A DNA stretch of 64,000 bases from CAVWDU01 sp963840725 (GTDB lineage: Bacteria > Pseudomonadota > Gammaproteobacteria > Pseudomonadales > Halieaceae): NCBI GenBank assembly GCA_963840725.1, contig CAWIZY010000016.1, positions 1,116,001 to 1,180,000 on the forward strand, in the 5' to 3' direction. The notes beneath the pieces were generated by a model. That model had not been told where the DNA came from. It ran no database searches and saw only the letters and a list, made by a program, of their open reading frames with translations. Positions 34,143 through 42,975 of the stretch are shown here, in pieces. The position numbers and the translations under genes are program-made. Numbering within the stretch: position 1 is the stretch's first letter; each line of letters starts with the position of its first letter.

Positions 34143-35516
34143 TTAGTTTCTTATTAAGGCGGGTAGCCAGGTGGCCATCGACGGCCAGTACCAAAGGGCA
34201 GCCATCGCCAGCAACTGGATGAGTATAAAGGGTACGACGCCACGATAGATAGCACCGGTTGTCAGTGTGTCCGGCGCGACACCGCGCAGATAAAACAGCG
34301 CAAATCCAAAGGGTGGCGTCAAAAATGACGTTTGCAGGTTGAGCGCGATCATGATTCCCAGCCAAACCGGGTCGACGCCCATGGCCAGTAAAATCGGCCC
34401 TACGATAGGCACCACCACAAACGTGATTTCGATAAAGTCGAGAATAAAGCCGAGCAGAAAAATCACCAACATGACCGCCAGGGTAGCGCCCGTGACACCC
34501 CCTGGCAGTTGCTCGAACGCGTGGTGAATCAGCTCTTCACCGCCGAAACCCCGGAACACCAGAGAAAATACGGCGGCCCCGATGAGGATCATAAATACCA
34601 TGCAGGTCACCTGCAGCGTACTGCCCAGCACCTCACGCATCCTCGGCATGTCCATTTCACCTTTGGCCAATGCGAGCAGCAATGCGCCTATAGCTCCTAC
34701 CCCCGCGGCCTCTGTAGGGGTAGCTGCGCCGGAGAGTATCGACCCCAGTACGAGCATAATTAACAGCAGCGGTGGTACCAGGCTGCGGAGAATTTCGGCC
34801 GCGGAGACTTTTTCGCCCTTTGCAGCAGGCGCTGCTGAGGGCTTGAGCCAGGCGAATACCAGAATGTAGGTAATGTACAGTGCAACCAGCAACAGGCCCG
34901 GCACCAGGGCACCCATAAACAGGTCTCCTACCGAGACGGTCTGGGGGTTAAAAATGTTCAGCTTGAGCTGCGCTTGCTGATACGCGTTGGAGAGTATGTC
35001 ACCCAGCAGCACGAGCGCGATCGATGGCGGAATAATCTGCCCCAATGTGCCCGTGGCACAGATCGTACCTGCAGCCAGCGAGGGCTGATAGCCGGTTCGC
35101 AGCATGCTGGGCAACGACAACAAGCCCATAGTGACCACGGTCGCGCCCACGATGCCGGTGCTGGCTGCCAGCAGCATGCCCACGACCACAACTGATATGC
35201 CCAGCCCGCCACGCAGGCCGCCGAACAGTTTCGCCATGCTGCCAAGCAGCTCTTCTGCCACTCGGGATTTCTCGAGGATGACACCCATGAGTATGAACAG
35301 GGGCACGGCAATAAGCGTCATGTTGGTAACGGTGCCGAAAAGACGCCCCGGCAGTGCCCCCAGAAATGACGGGTCGAAGGAGCCGGCCAGGACACCGACG
35401 GCGGCAAAAGCCAGCGCCGTTCCAGCCAGGGTGAAGGCAACGGGGTAGCCCAGCATGAGCAACAGGCAGACAGCCAGAAACAGGTACAGCGGAATGTAAC
35501 TACCCATAATCGCCAC
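34143..35516 (-). CDS. dctM: TRAP transporter large permease (DctM)
   Basis: The 12-segment membrane subunit that carries out ion-coupled substrate transport, 457 residues. Landmarks are MLGYPVAFTLAGTALAF, LIAVPLFILMGVILEKS, SVVVVGMLLAASTGIVGATVVTMGLLSLPSML (split by position), GTLGQIIPPSIALVLLGDIL and the C-terminal QTSFLTPPFGFALFYLRGVAP. The start is GTG at 35516, or ATG at 35507. It overlaps dctQ by 17 bases, typical of dctQM pairs. Its binding protein is probably the facing dctP. Confidence 0.95.
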   Translation of the reverse strand: MAIMGSYIPLYLFLAVCLLLMLGYPVAFTLAGTALAFAAVGVLAGSFDPSFLGALPGRLFGTVTNMTLIAVPLFILMGVILEKSRVAEELLGSMAKLFGGLRGGLGISVVVVGMLLAASTGIVGATVVTMGLLSLPSMLRTGYQPSLAAGTICATGTLGQIIPPSIALVLLGDILSNAYQQAQLKLNIFNPQTVSVGDLFMGALVPGLLLVALYITYILVFAWLKPSAAPAAKGEKVSAAEILRSLVPPLLLIMLVLGSILSGAATPTEAAGVGAIGALLLALAKGEMDMPRMREVLGSTLQVTCMVFMILIGAAVFSLVFRGFGGEELIHHAFEQLPGGVTGATLAVMLVIFLLGFILDFIEITFVVVPIVGPILLAMGVDPVWLGIMIALNLQTSFLTPPFGFALFYLRGVAPDTLTTGAIYRGVVPFILIQLLAMAALWYWPSMATWLPALIRN

Positions 35517-36015
35517 TAACCAGCAGCATCGCGTTGCGCAGGAGTTCAGCCAGTGCTTGCAGTAGCAGGTTCAGAGCCATCAATGGCAACAGGCTCTTCA
35601 ACATAAAAACCGCCGGCAGGCCCCCGGGCTCGGGTGAGCGTTCAAGAATTACCCAGGATTCCAGCACGTAGTTCCAACTGCCAACAAGTATGAAGATGCA
35701 TAGCGGCAGGAGAAATACGATGGCTCCCAGACTATTGACCCAGGCGCGGGTCCGGGGATTGAAATTTCGATAAAAAATGTCGACTCTTACATGACTGTCC
35801 TGCTGCAGCGCATAAGACGCGCCGAGCATAAACAGGCAGCCGTGCATATAAATCACGGCTTCCTGAGCTGCGATGCTGCCGATATTGAAACCATACCGTA
35901 GCACCACAATCAGTGTGGTGATTAACGCCATTGCCAGCGCCAGCCACGCCAGCCCATGGCCCAGGCGTGCTGTGAATGCGTCAATGAGTTGAATCAGTGT
36001 GCCGACGGGGGACAT
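35500..36015 (-). CDS. dctQ: TRAP transporter small permease (DctQ)
   Basis: A 171-residue membrane protein with four predicted segments. It has the DctQ hallmark QEAVIYMHGCLFMLGASYALQQDSHVRVDIFY as one conserved block in the middle. ATG at 36015 is chosen because it begins MSPVGTLIQLIDAF directly before the first segment; an upstream ATG at 36075 would add 20 polar residues and overlap the yaaA control region. The small and large permeases work as one complex. Confidence 0.9.
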   Translation of the reverse strand: MSPVGTLIQLIDAFTARLGHGLAWLALAMALITTLIVVLRYGFNIGSIAAQEAVIYMHGCLFMLGASYALQQDSHVRVDIFYRNFNPRTRAWVNSLGAIVFLLPLCIFILVGSWNYVLESWVILERSPEPGGLPAVFMLKSLLPLMALNLLLQALAELLRNAMLLVSGDYG

Positions 36016-36107
36016 GGTTGATAATTCTTTTTGATTCCCGTTGTGCAGCGTATCATAGCGGGTCACCCGTATCATTTATAGCGCTTCCTGAGCCGGACCC
36101 AAGACCA

Positions 36108-36884
36108 ATGCTTACGCTTATTTCACCCGCCAAGACGCTGGACTTTGACACCCCACCGCCGAGCAAGACATGTACTCAACCGCAGTTCCTTGAGCGCTCT
36201 GCGCTGCTCGTGGAGGAGGCGCGTCAGTTGGCTCCCGACGATATTCGTGAGTTGATGAATGTCAGCGCCAATATTGCTGAACTCAACCACCGTCGGTTTA
36301 TGGAGTGGTCCGCGCCCTTCAGCCTGGACAATGCCAAGCAGTCCATCTTCGCATTTCAGGGGGATGTGTATACCGGTCTCGATGCGTCGACACTGGACCG
36401 CAAGCAGCTGGCGTTTGCTCAGCGGCATCTGCGAATTCTCTCGGGCCTCTACGGCTTGCTGCGTCCCATGGACCTGATCCAGCCCTACCGACTGGAGATG
36501 GGCCTGCCCTTTGCCGCTGCGGAGCGGCGTAACCTCTATGAGTTCTGGAATAGCGATATCGCCGACGCTCTGAATACCCAGTTGCGGAAGTCGGGTAATG
36601 AGTTGCTGATCAACCTGGCGTCGAACGAGTATTTCAAGGCGGTGCGCTCTGGAGAGCTCGCCGCTGAAGTGATCACTCCGGTATTCAAGGACTTGAAAAA
36701 CGGAAAATACAAAGTTATCAGTTTCTACGCTAAAAAGGCCCGCGGCCAGATGGCGCGCTATATTATCGAGCGGGAAATCAGCGACGTGGCTGGGCTGAAG
36801 AAGTTCAGGACCGGTGGCTATCGGTACAATGGTGCCGAGTCAACGGCCCACCAGCTGGTCTTCACCCGCGATCAGGCGCCCTGA
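36108..36884 (+). CDS. yaaA: Peroxide stress protein YaaA (DUF328/UPF0246)
   Basis: A 258-residue protein, exactly the E. coli length. It starts MLTLISPAKTLDFDTPPP and has the conserved ALFAFxGDVY-type segment (SIFAFQGDVYTGLDA), GLYGLLRPMDLIQPYRLEMG and ISFYAKKARGQMARYII. In E. coli, YaaA lowers free iron during hydrogen peroxide stress. ATG at 36108 matches family starts; the frame extends upstream into the dctQ promoter region and is not coding there. Confidence 0.95.
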   Translation: MLTLISPAKTLDFDTPPPSKTCTQPQFLERSALLVEEARQLAPDDIRELMNVSANIAELNHRRFMEWSAPFSLDNAKQSIFAFQGDVYTGLDASTLDRKQLAFAQRHLRILSGLYGLLRPMDLIQPYRLEMGLPFAAAERRNLYEFWNSDIADALNTQLRKSGNELLINLASNEYFKAVRSGELAAEVITPVFKDLKNGKYKVISFYAKKARGQMARYIIEREISDVAGLKKFRTGGYRYNGAESTAHQLVFTRDQAP

Positions 36885-36961
36885 CACCGTGCAAGCTGTC
36901 TCAGGGGTTGTCGCTGCCCTCTTGCGAGCATCGCCGGTGTTCGGCCCCCTGCGGTCTCAGC

Positions 36962-37570
36962 GTGTCTGATTTTCCCTTTTCCCAGGCCTGTGACAACAAC
37001 AAGGATGCCATCCTTGAGGTTCTCAGATCAGTGTTGGCGGAGACTGGCACGGCACTGGAAATCGGCGCTGGTACCGGGCAGCATGCGACGCACTTTGCGG
37101 CCGCTATGCCATGGCTGCAGTGGCAACCTACGGAGCTGGCGGAAAACATGCCGGTCCTCTTGCCGCGCTGTCTGGCTTGCAATGCTGCCAACCTGCTAGC
37201 GCCGGTTGTGCTCGATGTGAACGACCGGCCGTGGCCGTTGTCACCGCTGCCCGATGCGCTGTTCACCGCCAACACCTTACATATCATGCCCTGGCAGGCG
37301 GTAGAATCACTGTTTGCGGAGCTGGCCGCGCGAGCGGATAAACCGGCCCGATTCGCGGTGTACGGCCCTTTCAACTACCGTGGGCAGTACACCAGCGACA
37401 GCAATGCCAGCTTTGATCAGTGGCTGGCACAGCGCAATCCGCACAGTGCTATCCGGGATTTTGAGCGAGTAAACGATCTCGCCAAAGCGGCGGGTTACAG
37501 CTTGCTGGAAGACAACGCCATGCCAGCCAACAACCGGTTGCTGGTGTGGTCAGGTGTTAGCGGGCCTTGA
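36962..37570 (+). CDS. DUF938 methyltransferase-like protein
   Basis: A protein of about 202 residues of the DUF938 family, which has the class I SAM-methyltransferase fold. LEIGAGTGQHATHFAAAMP is motif I, and FTANTLHIMPWQAVESLF and FAVYGPFNYRGQYTSDSNASFD are family-specific blocks. GTG at 36962 is preferred, giving MSDFPFSQACDNNKDAIL as in relatives; a TTG at 36908 is possible. No substrate is known. The 3' end overlaps the facing acyltransferase gene by 14 bases. Confidence 0.82.
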   Translation: MSDFPFSQACDNNKDAILEVLRSVLAETGTALEIGAGTGQHATHFAAAMPWLQWQPTELAENMPVLLPRCLACNAANLLAPVVLDVNDRPWPLSPLPDALFTANTLHIMPWQAVESLFAELAARADKPARFAVYGPFNYRGQYTSDSNASFDQWLAQRNPHSAIRDFERVNDLAKAAGYSLLEDNAMPANNRLLVWSGVSGP

Positions 37571-38720
37571 ACGGCAGCAAGGCGCTGGTTTCGCGCAGAT
37601 ACTCGTCACTATGGGCGGCTTCGCGGCGGGTAAAGTCCGCGACCGCTGTCGATAATTGCGGGTCGGCAATCCAGTGGTTTGACCAGGTGGGCACCGGGCG
37701 GAAGCCCCGCTGAATTTTGTGCTCACCCTGAGCACCCGGGTCGAAGCGCTGCAGGCCATTGGCGATACAGTAGTCGATGCCCCGGTAGTAGCAGGCTTCA
37801 AAGTGCAGACAGTCGAATTCCTGCTCGCAACCCCAGTAGCGGCCGTACAGCGTATCCCCGGAGCGAAAATACAGCGCCGCCGCAACGGCCTCATGATCTC
37901 GACTGGCCAGAACCATAAGCACTTGCTCGCCCATCCCCGCTGCGACTTCGGTAAAGAATTCACGAGTCAGGTAGCCGCCGTGGCCACTGCGTTTGGCGTA
38001 GGTCTGCTGATAAAAGCGGTGAAATAACTCCCAGTTACGCTGGCCTATGTCGTCCCCCACCAGGGTGGTTAATTCCAGTCCCTGCTCACTGACCCGGCGA
38101 CGTTCGCGTCGGATACTCTTGCGCTTGCGGCTGCTCAGCTGGCTCAGAAAGTCATCGAAACTGCTATAGCCTGCGTTGTGCCAGTGAAACTGGGTGGCAA
38201 CGCGGCGATGCATGCCCAGGGCCAGCAGTCGGTCGGAGTCCGTCTCACCGGGAAACAGGACATGCCAGGAAGAGATGTTAGTATCCGCCGCCAATTGCTC
38301 TACTGCAGCCAGTGCCGCCGCCCAGGCCTGAACGGGGTCTATTCCCGGTGCCACGCACAGCCTCGGCCCCGTAGCGGGGGTGAAAGGGATAGCGGTTACC
38401 AGTTTTGGGTAGTAGCGCAGGCCACTGCGCTGCCAGGCCTCGGCCCAGGACCAGTCGAATACATACTCCCCATAAGAGTGGGACTTCAGGTACATCGGCA
38501 TCACCGCCGCAGTTGCACCGTCTCCCGGCGAGGCCAATGCCAGGTGGCAGGGCTGCCACCCGGAGTCAACCGATGTGCACCCGGTCGTCTCCAGCCCCAG
38601 CAAGAACTGATGCCGCATAAACGGGTAGTCGTGGCCAGCTATACTGTCCCAATCCTGTGCGGGTATGTCGTCCAGGCTGGATAAAAATCGGGCAACATAG
38701 GTCATTGGTTGCTGGGTCAT
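37557..38720 (-). CDS. FemAB-like GNAT protein (PF04339, DUF482)
   Basis: A 387-residue cytoplasmic protein of the FemAB_like group annotated as peptidogalycan biosynthesis protein. Features include IPAQDWDSIAGHDYPFMRHQFL near the start, SYGEYVFDWSWAEAW, SSWHVLFPGE and the C-terminal FEACYYRGIDYCIANGLQRFDPGAQGEHKIQRGF region named by landmarks, which corresponds to the second GNAT fold. The physiological substrate is not known. It lies 4 bases from the end of ubiA territory and probably shares leftward transcription with ubiC-ubiA. Confidence 0.85.
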   Translation of the reverse strand: MTQQPMTYVARFLSSLDDIPAQDWDSIAGHDYPFMRHQFLLGLETTGCTSVDSGWQPCHLALASPGDGATAAVMPMYLKSHSYGEYVFDWSWAEAWQRSGLRYYPKLVTAIPFTPATGPRLCVAPGIDPVQAWAAALAAVEQLAADTNISSWHVLFPGETDSDRLLALGMHRRVATQFHWHNAGYSSFDDFLSQLSSRKRKSIRRERRRVSEQGLELTTLVGDDIGQRNWELFHRFYQQTYAKRSGHGGYLTREFFTEVAAGMGEQVLMVLASRDHEAVAAALYFRSGDTLYGRYWGCEQEFDCLHFEACYYRGIDYCIANGLQRFDPGAQGEHKIQRGFRPVPTWSNHWIADPQLSTAVADFTRREAAHSDEYLRETSALLPFKAR

Positions 38721-38724
38721 TGTA

Positions 38725-39597
38725 TTACGCAGAGTTACTCGCTAGTAAAAAGTGAAAGACGACGCCGAGAAACACAAACAGTCCGACCCAGTTGTTATTG
38801 AGGAAGGCTTTAAAGCAGGCAGCTTCATCCCGGCCCCGGATCAGATGTTGTTGGTAGGCGAAGAACCCCGCGGCCACCAGCAGTGACAGGTAATAAGGCA
38901 GGCCCAGGCCAAAGCTCAGACCCGCCAGGTACAGGGCCAGCAAACTGCTGCCCTGCAGTACACCGATGATCAGTCGGTCGGCGGAACTGAACAGAATAGC
39001 TGTGGACTTGATGCCGATTCTGAGGTCGTCTTCACGATCGACCATGGCGTATTGCGTATCATAGGCGATGGTCCACAGGAGGTTGCCCGCGTAGAGCAAC
39101 CAGAGCTGGGCAGGCAATTCGTTGCGCTCGGCGGCAAATGCCATCGGGATTCCCCAGGAAAACGCCGCACCCAGCGCCAGTTGGGGCAAGTGGGTATGGC
39201 GTTTCATGTAGGGGTAACTGCAGGCCAGCAACACCGCGAAGATTGACAGGATGATGGTCAGCCGATTGGTCAGGGTGACCAGTCCGAAGGCCAGCAGTGC
39301 GAGGCACAGGGCCAGACCCCAGCCCTCATTGGTATTCACCGCGCCGGTAACCAGCGGGCGTTCCCGGGTTCTGGTCACCGCGCCATCGAACTTGTGGTCG
39401 GCAATGTCGTTGACGATACATCCCGCCGAGCGCATCAGAAAGGTACCGGCGACGAAAATTAAGATCAGATCGGGCTCGGGTGACCCCTCGGCCGCAATCC
39501 AGAGCGCCCAGAGTGTCGGCCAAAGTAACAATAGCGTGCCGATGGGCTTGTCAAATCTGATGAGCTGTAGCAGGGCGCTGGTCTTGGTGGTAGGCAT
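38725..39597 (-). CDS. ubiA: 4-hydroxybenzoate octaprenyltransferase UbiA
   Basis: Prenylates 4-hydroxybenzoate in ubiquinone synthesis, in the inner membrane. The 290-residue protein has about eight membrane segments and both aspartate-rich motifs, NDIADHKFDGAVTRTRERPL and DTQYAMVDREDDLRIGIKST, which bind the prenyl diphosphate through magnesium. ATG at 39597 fits family starts (MPTTKTSALLQLIRFDKPIG). It follows ubiC, which makes its substrate, after 83 bases. Confidence 0.96.
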   Translation of the reverse strand: MPTTKTSALLQLIRFDKPIGTLLLLWPTLWALWIAAEGSPEPDLILIFVAGTFLMRSAGCIVNDIADHKFDGAVTRTRERPLVTGAVNTNEGWGLALCLALLAFGLVTLTNRLTIILSIFAVLLACSYPYMKRHTHLPQLALGAAFSWGIPMAFAAERNELPAQLWLLYAGNLLWTIAYDTQYAMVDREDDLRIGIKSTAILFSSADRLIIGVLQGSSLLALYLAGLSFGLGLPYYLSLLVAAGFFAYQQHLIRGRDEAACFKAFLNNNWVGLFVFLGVVFHFLLASNSA

Positions 39598-39680
39598 CAA
39601 TAGATTCGTCGCGTATTGCACAATCCGCTGGGGCGTCCAAGTTTACCTGATAGTCTCGGTAAGATACCAACCGGGCGCAG

Positions 39681-40289
39681 CTACGGCCTTGTCTGGATTT
39701 TTCCGCGCTGACGCCGCTGTGCAGGCAGCCGCAATGGCCACGGGGAAAAGTGTTCCAAAAAGACTTCGCTCACCATCAGGTCTTTGCCCGTTATTTGAAA
39801 CCGGGAGCGCCGCCCCCAGGCTGGCGACGATTGCCGCTGGGCGGCCGGCAAGTAACCGCTGTCACCGTTCAGCCTTGCCACCTCAAAGGGGCTCCGGCGC
39901 ATGCTGGGATGATTGAACAGGATCGCACCCAGGGAACTGTTCTGGAGTTGGCGGAGATGGGTCAATTCCCCCGTTAGACTGGTAACCGGAAACACGCTGC
40001 GCGCAAACACGACAGGGATGTCTCCCAGTAGAAGCAGCACCTCTCTGACCAGCGCAATTCGCCGCGGCGGTTGCGACAGCAGACGGCGCTCGCTGGCCAG
40101 TGGTCGCTGCCAGCCCTGATAAAGGCGCTGCACTCTGAAGTCGCCAAGACTGCTCAGGCGTTCCGTCAGCGAACCTTCGTCAAGCAGCCACGCTCTGGTC
40201 GGCTGAGGAAGAATACCAAGCGGCGCCTGTTGTGCCGGTTGCCAGCTAGGCTCCCGGATGAACCGGCGTTGGGAATTAGGACGATGCAA
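39681..40289 (-). CDS. ubiC: Chorismate--pyruvate lyase UbiC
   Basis: Converts chorismate to 4-hydroxybenzoate, the first committed step to ubiquinone. The 202-residue protein has WLLDEGSLTERL near the start, RIALVREVLLLLGDIPVVFARSVFP split as two landmarks with the catalytic arginine region, SLGAILF, and near the end WGRRSRFQITGKDLMVSEVFL. The start is TTG at 40289 with AGGAAGA upstream. It forms a leftward unit with ubiA. Confidence 0.92.
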   Translation of the reverse strand: MHRPNSQRRFIREPSWQPAQQAPLGILPQPTRAWLLDEGSLTERLSSLGDFRVQRLYQGWQRPLASERRLLSQPPRRIALVREVLLLLGDIPVVFARSVFPVTSLTGELTHLRQLQNSSLGAILFNHPSMRRSPFEVARLNGDSGYLPAAQRQSSPAWGRRSRFQITGKDLMVSEVFLEHFSPWPLRLPAQRRQRGKIQTRP

Positions 40290-40515
40290 CGAGTCTTCCT
40301 GCTGAATGGGCTGCCAATGGGCGGCGCGGAGTGCGTTTCGCCGCGCCGCTCAGTATGGGGCAGAGCTTAGTTTAGCAGATACCATGCGGGAGAAATCCCT
40401 TGCACATTTTATCGACAACCATATAGTGACGGGTTTCCGTGTCTGCCCCCCCGGCAGGACTGCAGCAGTAAATTCGGGTGGGCTTTCAGCGACTGCGTAG
40501 TGAGCGAGATTTAAC

Positions 40516-41886
40516 ATGAGTAAGTGGGAATGCATCGTCTGTGGCCTGGTTTACGATGAGAAAGAGGGCTGGCCCGACGATGGTATTGCGCCGGGAACCC
40601 GCTGGGAAGATGTTCCCGAGGACTGGTTGTGCCCCGACTGCGGGGTCGGTAAGGAAGATTTTGAATTGCTGGAGGAGGCCGAGGTCGAGGCGACTCCGCA
40701 TCACGAGGACCCCCTGGTCGATAAAGTACACCCCCCGGTGGTGATCCTCGGTACCGGCCTGGCGGGCTACGGTGTCGCGAAAGAATTCCGTAAGCACGAC
40801 AGCGAAACACCGCTTATCCTCATTACTGCGGATGATGGCCGTGCCTACTCAAAGCCGATGCTATCTACAGGTTTTACCAAGAATCAGACGGCTAATGATC
40901 TCAGCCAGCTGGATGCGGGCGGTATGGGCAAGGCCTTAAAAGCCAGCGTCTGGACAATGACGGCAGTCAGCGAGATCGATACGGAGGCCCAACTGGTCAA
41001 GGTAGGGGACGCGAAGACTGCGATTCACTACGGCAAGCTGGTGCTGGCATTGGGCGCAGAGGTTATTCGTCCGCCGATTGGTGGGGACGCGCTGGAGCAC
41101 GTGTATGCGGTCAACGATTTGCTCGACTATGATGATTTTCGCAAAGCTGTCACCAAGAACAAGGTACGCAAGGTATGCATCATTGGCGGCGGCTTGATTG
41201 GCTGTGAGTTTACCAACGACCTGCTCAATGGCGGGTTCCAGGTAGAGACGGTCGATCCATTGGAACACTGTTTGCCTACCTTGCTGCCCGCGCCCGCTGC
41301 AACAGCCGTGCAACAGGCGCTCGCTGAGAAAGGCGCCAAATTTCACTTCGGGCCATTGGTCACCGAAGTCAACAAGTCCGACGATGGCGTCCTGGTCAGT
41401 CTCAATAATGGTGAGACCATCGCGGCTGACCTCGTGGTTTCTGCCGTAGGCGTTCGCCCCCGAGTCGAATTGGCACGGGCATCGGGCCTCGCTACCAACC
41501 GCGGTATTGTCACGGACCGCCTGCTGCAGACCAGCGCCCCCAACGTGTATGCCATGGGCGATTGTGCTGAAGTTGACGGCCAGGTGCTGGTGTACGTGGC
41601 ACCACTCATGGCGGCCGCCAGAGCGCTGGGTCAGACACTGGCCGGGGAAGCGACCCCGGTGAGCTACCCGGCAATGCCCGTTACAATCAAAACGCCTGCA
41701 TGCCCCGTCGTTGTGGCCCCGCCTGCCGCTGGCTCTCAGGGTGAGTGGCAGATTGCCGCAGACGGGCCAGATGTCAAAGCCGAGTTTCGCGATGCCGGGG
41801 GGAAATTGCTCGGCTTTGCCCTAACCGGTGCTGCGGTGCGCGACAAGATCGCGCTACAGAAAGAGCTGCCGGCAATCCTGGACTGA
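40516..41886 (+). CDS. Rubredoxin fused to rubredoxin--NAD(+) reductase
   Basis: A 456-residue fusion. Residues 1-50 are a complete rubredoxin with iron ligands C6, C9, C39 and C42 (ECIVCG and LCPDCG). After a short acidic linker comes a two-dinucleotide-domain flavoprotein: VVILGTGLAGYGVAKEF for FAD, VCIIGGGLIGCEFTNDL for NAD(P)H and YAMGDCAEVDG at the FAD end. This joins both halves of an electron-transfer chain that is often encoded separately, as with AlkG and AlkT. It may serve oxidative-stress reduction or an alkane or fatty-acid hydroxylase elsewhere; none is encoded here. The gene diverges from ubiC across 226 bases. Confidence 0.92.
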   Translation: MSKWECIVCGLVYDEKEGWPDDGIAPGTRWEDVPEDWLCPDCGVGKEDFELLEEAEVEATPHHEDPLVDKVHPPVVILGTGLAGYGVAKEFRKHDSETPLILITADDGRAYSKPMLSTGFTKNQTANDLSQLDAGGMGKALKASVWTMTAVSEIDTEAQLVKVGDAKTAIHYGKLVLALGAEVIRPPIGGDALEHVYAVNDLLDYDDFRKAVTKNKVRKVCIIGGGLIGCEFTNDLLNGGFQVETVDPLEHCLPTLLPAPAATAVQQALAEKGAKFHFGPLVTEVNKSDDGVLVSLNNGETIAADLVVSAVGVRPRVELARASGLATNRGIVTDRLLQTSAPNVYAMGDCAEVDGQVLVYVAPLMAAARALGQTLAGEATPVSYPAMPVTIKTPACPVVVAPPAAGSQGEWQIAADGPDVKAEFRDAGGKLLGFALTGAAVRDKIALQKELPAILD

Positions 41887-41898
41887 ACTGGGCACTCG

Positions 41899-42459
41899 GT
41901 GGTCACTGATGCAGCCAGGGTAAGAGCTGCCACCCAGGCGTGGTGCGAGCAGTTTGTTATCGGATTGTCCCTGTGTCCCTTCGCGCGAACGCCGATGGCG
42001 TCGGGCACAGTGCGTATTGAGGTCTCTACGGCACGCCGACCCGCGGATCTCAGGCAGGCGTTTCTGAGTGAATTGGATTTGCTTCAGGCCAACCCGGAGT
42101 CTTCCCTGGCAACCACCTTGCTGGTGTTCGGTAACGCGCTGCAATCATTTGACGATTACCTGGATTTTGTCGCCGATGCGGAGTCGTTGCTGGAGGCCGC
42201 CGGCCTGGAGGGCCTGATGCAGGTTGCCAGTTTTCACCCGGACTACCAGTTCCATGGGGAAGCGGCCGACGCCCCGGGTCAGTTCAGCAATCGCTCACCG
42301 TTCCCCATGATTCATCTGTTGCGAGAGAGCATGATCACCCGCCTTGTGGCCAGCTACCCTGCACCGGAGAGCATACCCGAGCATAATGTACGCGTGCTGG
42401 AGGCGCTGGGCAGCGATGAGCTGCAGCGGCGCTGGCAGGCGCTTTTTTTTCACGATTAG
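41899..42459 (+). CDS. DUF1415 protein
   Basis: A 186-residue protein of unknown function. It has the DUF1415 features WCEQFVIGLSLCPFA near the start, SSLATTLLVFGNALQSFDDYLDF in the middle and QVASFHPDYQFHGEAADAPGQFSNRSPFP by landmarks. The conserved C, H and D residues suggest a metal or redox site, but this is only a guess. GTG start, 12 bases after the rubredoxin fusion and probably co-transcribed with it. Confidence 0.82.
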   Translation: MVTDAARVRAATQAWCEQFVIGLSLCPFARTPMASGTVRIEVSTARRPADLRQAFLSELDLLQANPESSLATTLLVFGNALQSFDDYLDFVADAESLLEAAGLEGLMQVASFHPDYQFHGEAADAPGQFSNRSPFPMIHLLRESMITRLVASYPAPESIPEHNVRVLEALGSDELQRRWQALFFHD

Positions 42460-42542
42460 CCAGAAGACCGCCCGGGATGGGCCGCTCAGCTGGGTGTGTT
42501 CTGCTGTTCAAAGAGACGTTCACGAGTTACCTGGAAGCTCAT

Positions 42543-42565
42543 AATTGATCAATTACTAATCAATT
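42543..42565. promoter_or_regulatory. Palindrome and direct repeat upstream of the small membrane protein gene
   Basis: The 12-base palindrome AATTGATCAATT is followed by a second ATCAATT, so ATCAATT recurs with an 11-base period, one helical turn. It lies about 115 bases before the start at 42679 in an AT-rich stretch and looks like a possible operator. Confidence 0.35.
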
Positions 42566-42678
42566 GTGGGGGCTTCAACGGTTTTCTGTGAGCTTGTCGA
42601 CATTTTTTTACTGAAAACACAGCAATTTTTCAATCTGGGTCTATTCTTCTAACCCGCGCTGTAAAAGGACTTGAGAGT

Positions 42679-42936
42679 ATGAAAACGACCATAGATGGTT
42701 TCGACGGGCCCGTTGTTGAGCCGAGCTCGCCCGCCAGGCGGGAATGGACGGCCGGTAGTATCGCCAAACTCGTCCTGGGTGGCGTGTTATTGAGCCTGGT
42801 GTATTTGCTGGCGGGTTGGATACCAGCAGACAGCTCGGCCGAAACAAGCCACATATTGCAGAGCTTTGGTGTGTTCTGGGTCTGCGGGGGAATTTTCACG
42901 GTGGTACTCTTGGTGGTATCGGATCGCTGGGCTTAG
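42679..42936 (+). CDS. Small two-segment membrane protein, unknown
   Basis: An 85-residue protein with a polar N-terminus and two predicted membrane segments (IAKLVLGGVLLSLVYLLAGWI and VFWVCGGIFTVVLLVVSDRW). It has AGGAC 10 bases before the ATG. I do not recognise a family. It converges on recG, and the 219-base upstream gap contains an AT-rich control-like region. Confidence 0.55.
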   Translation: MKTTIDGFDGPVVEPSSPARREWTAGSIAKLVLGGVLLSLVYLLAGWIPADSSAETSHILQSFGVFWVCGGIFTVVLLVVSDRWA

Positions 42937-42975
42937 TTTTATGGGGTCGCTTCGCTCTCCATGGCTGACTGACGC

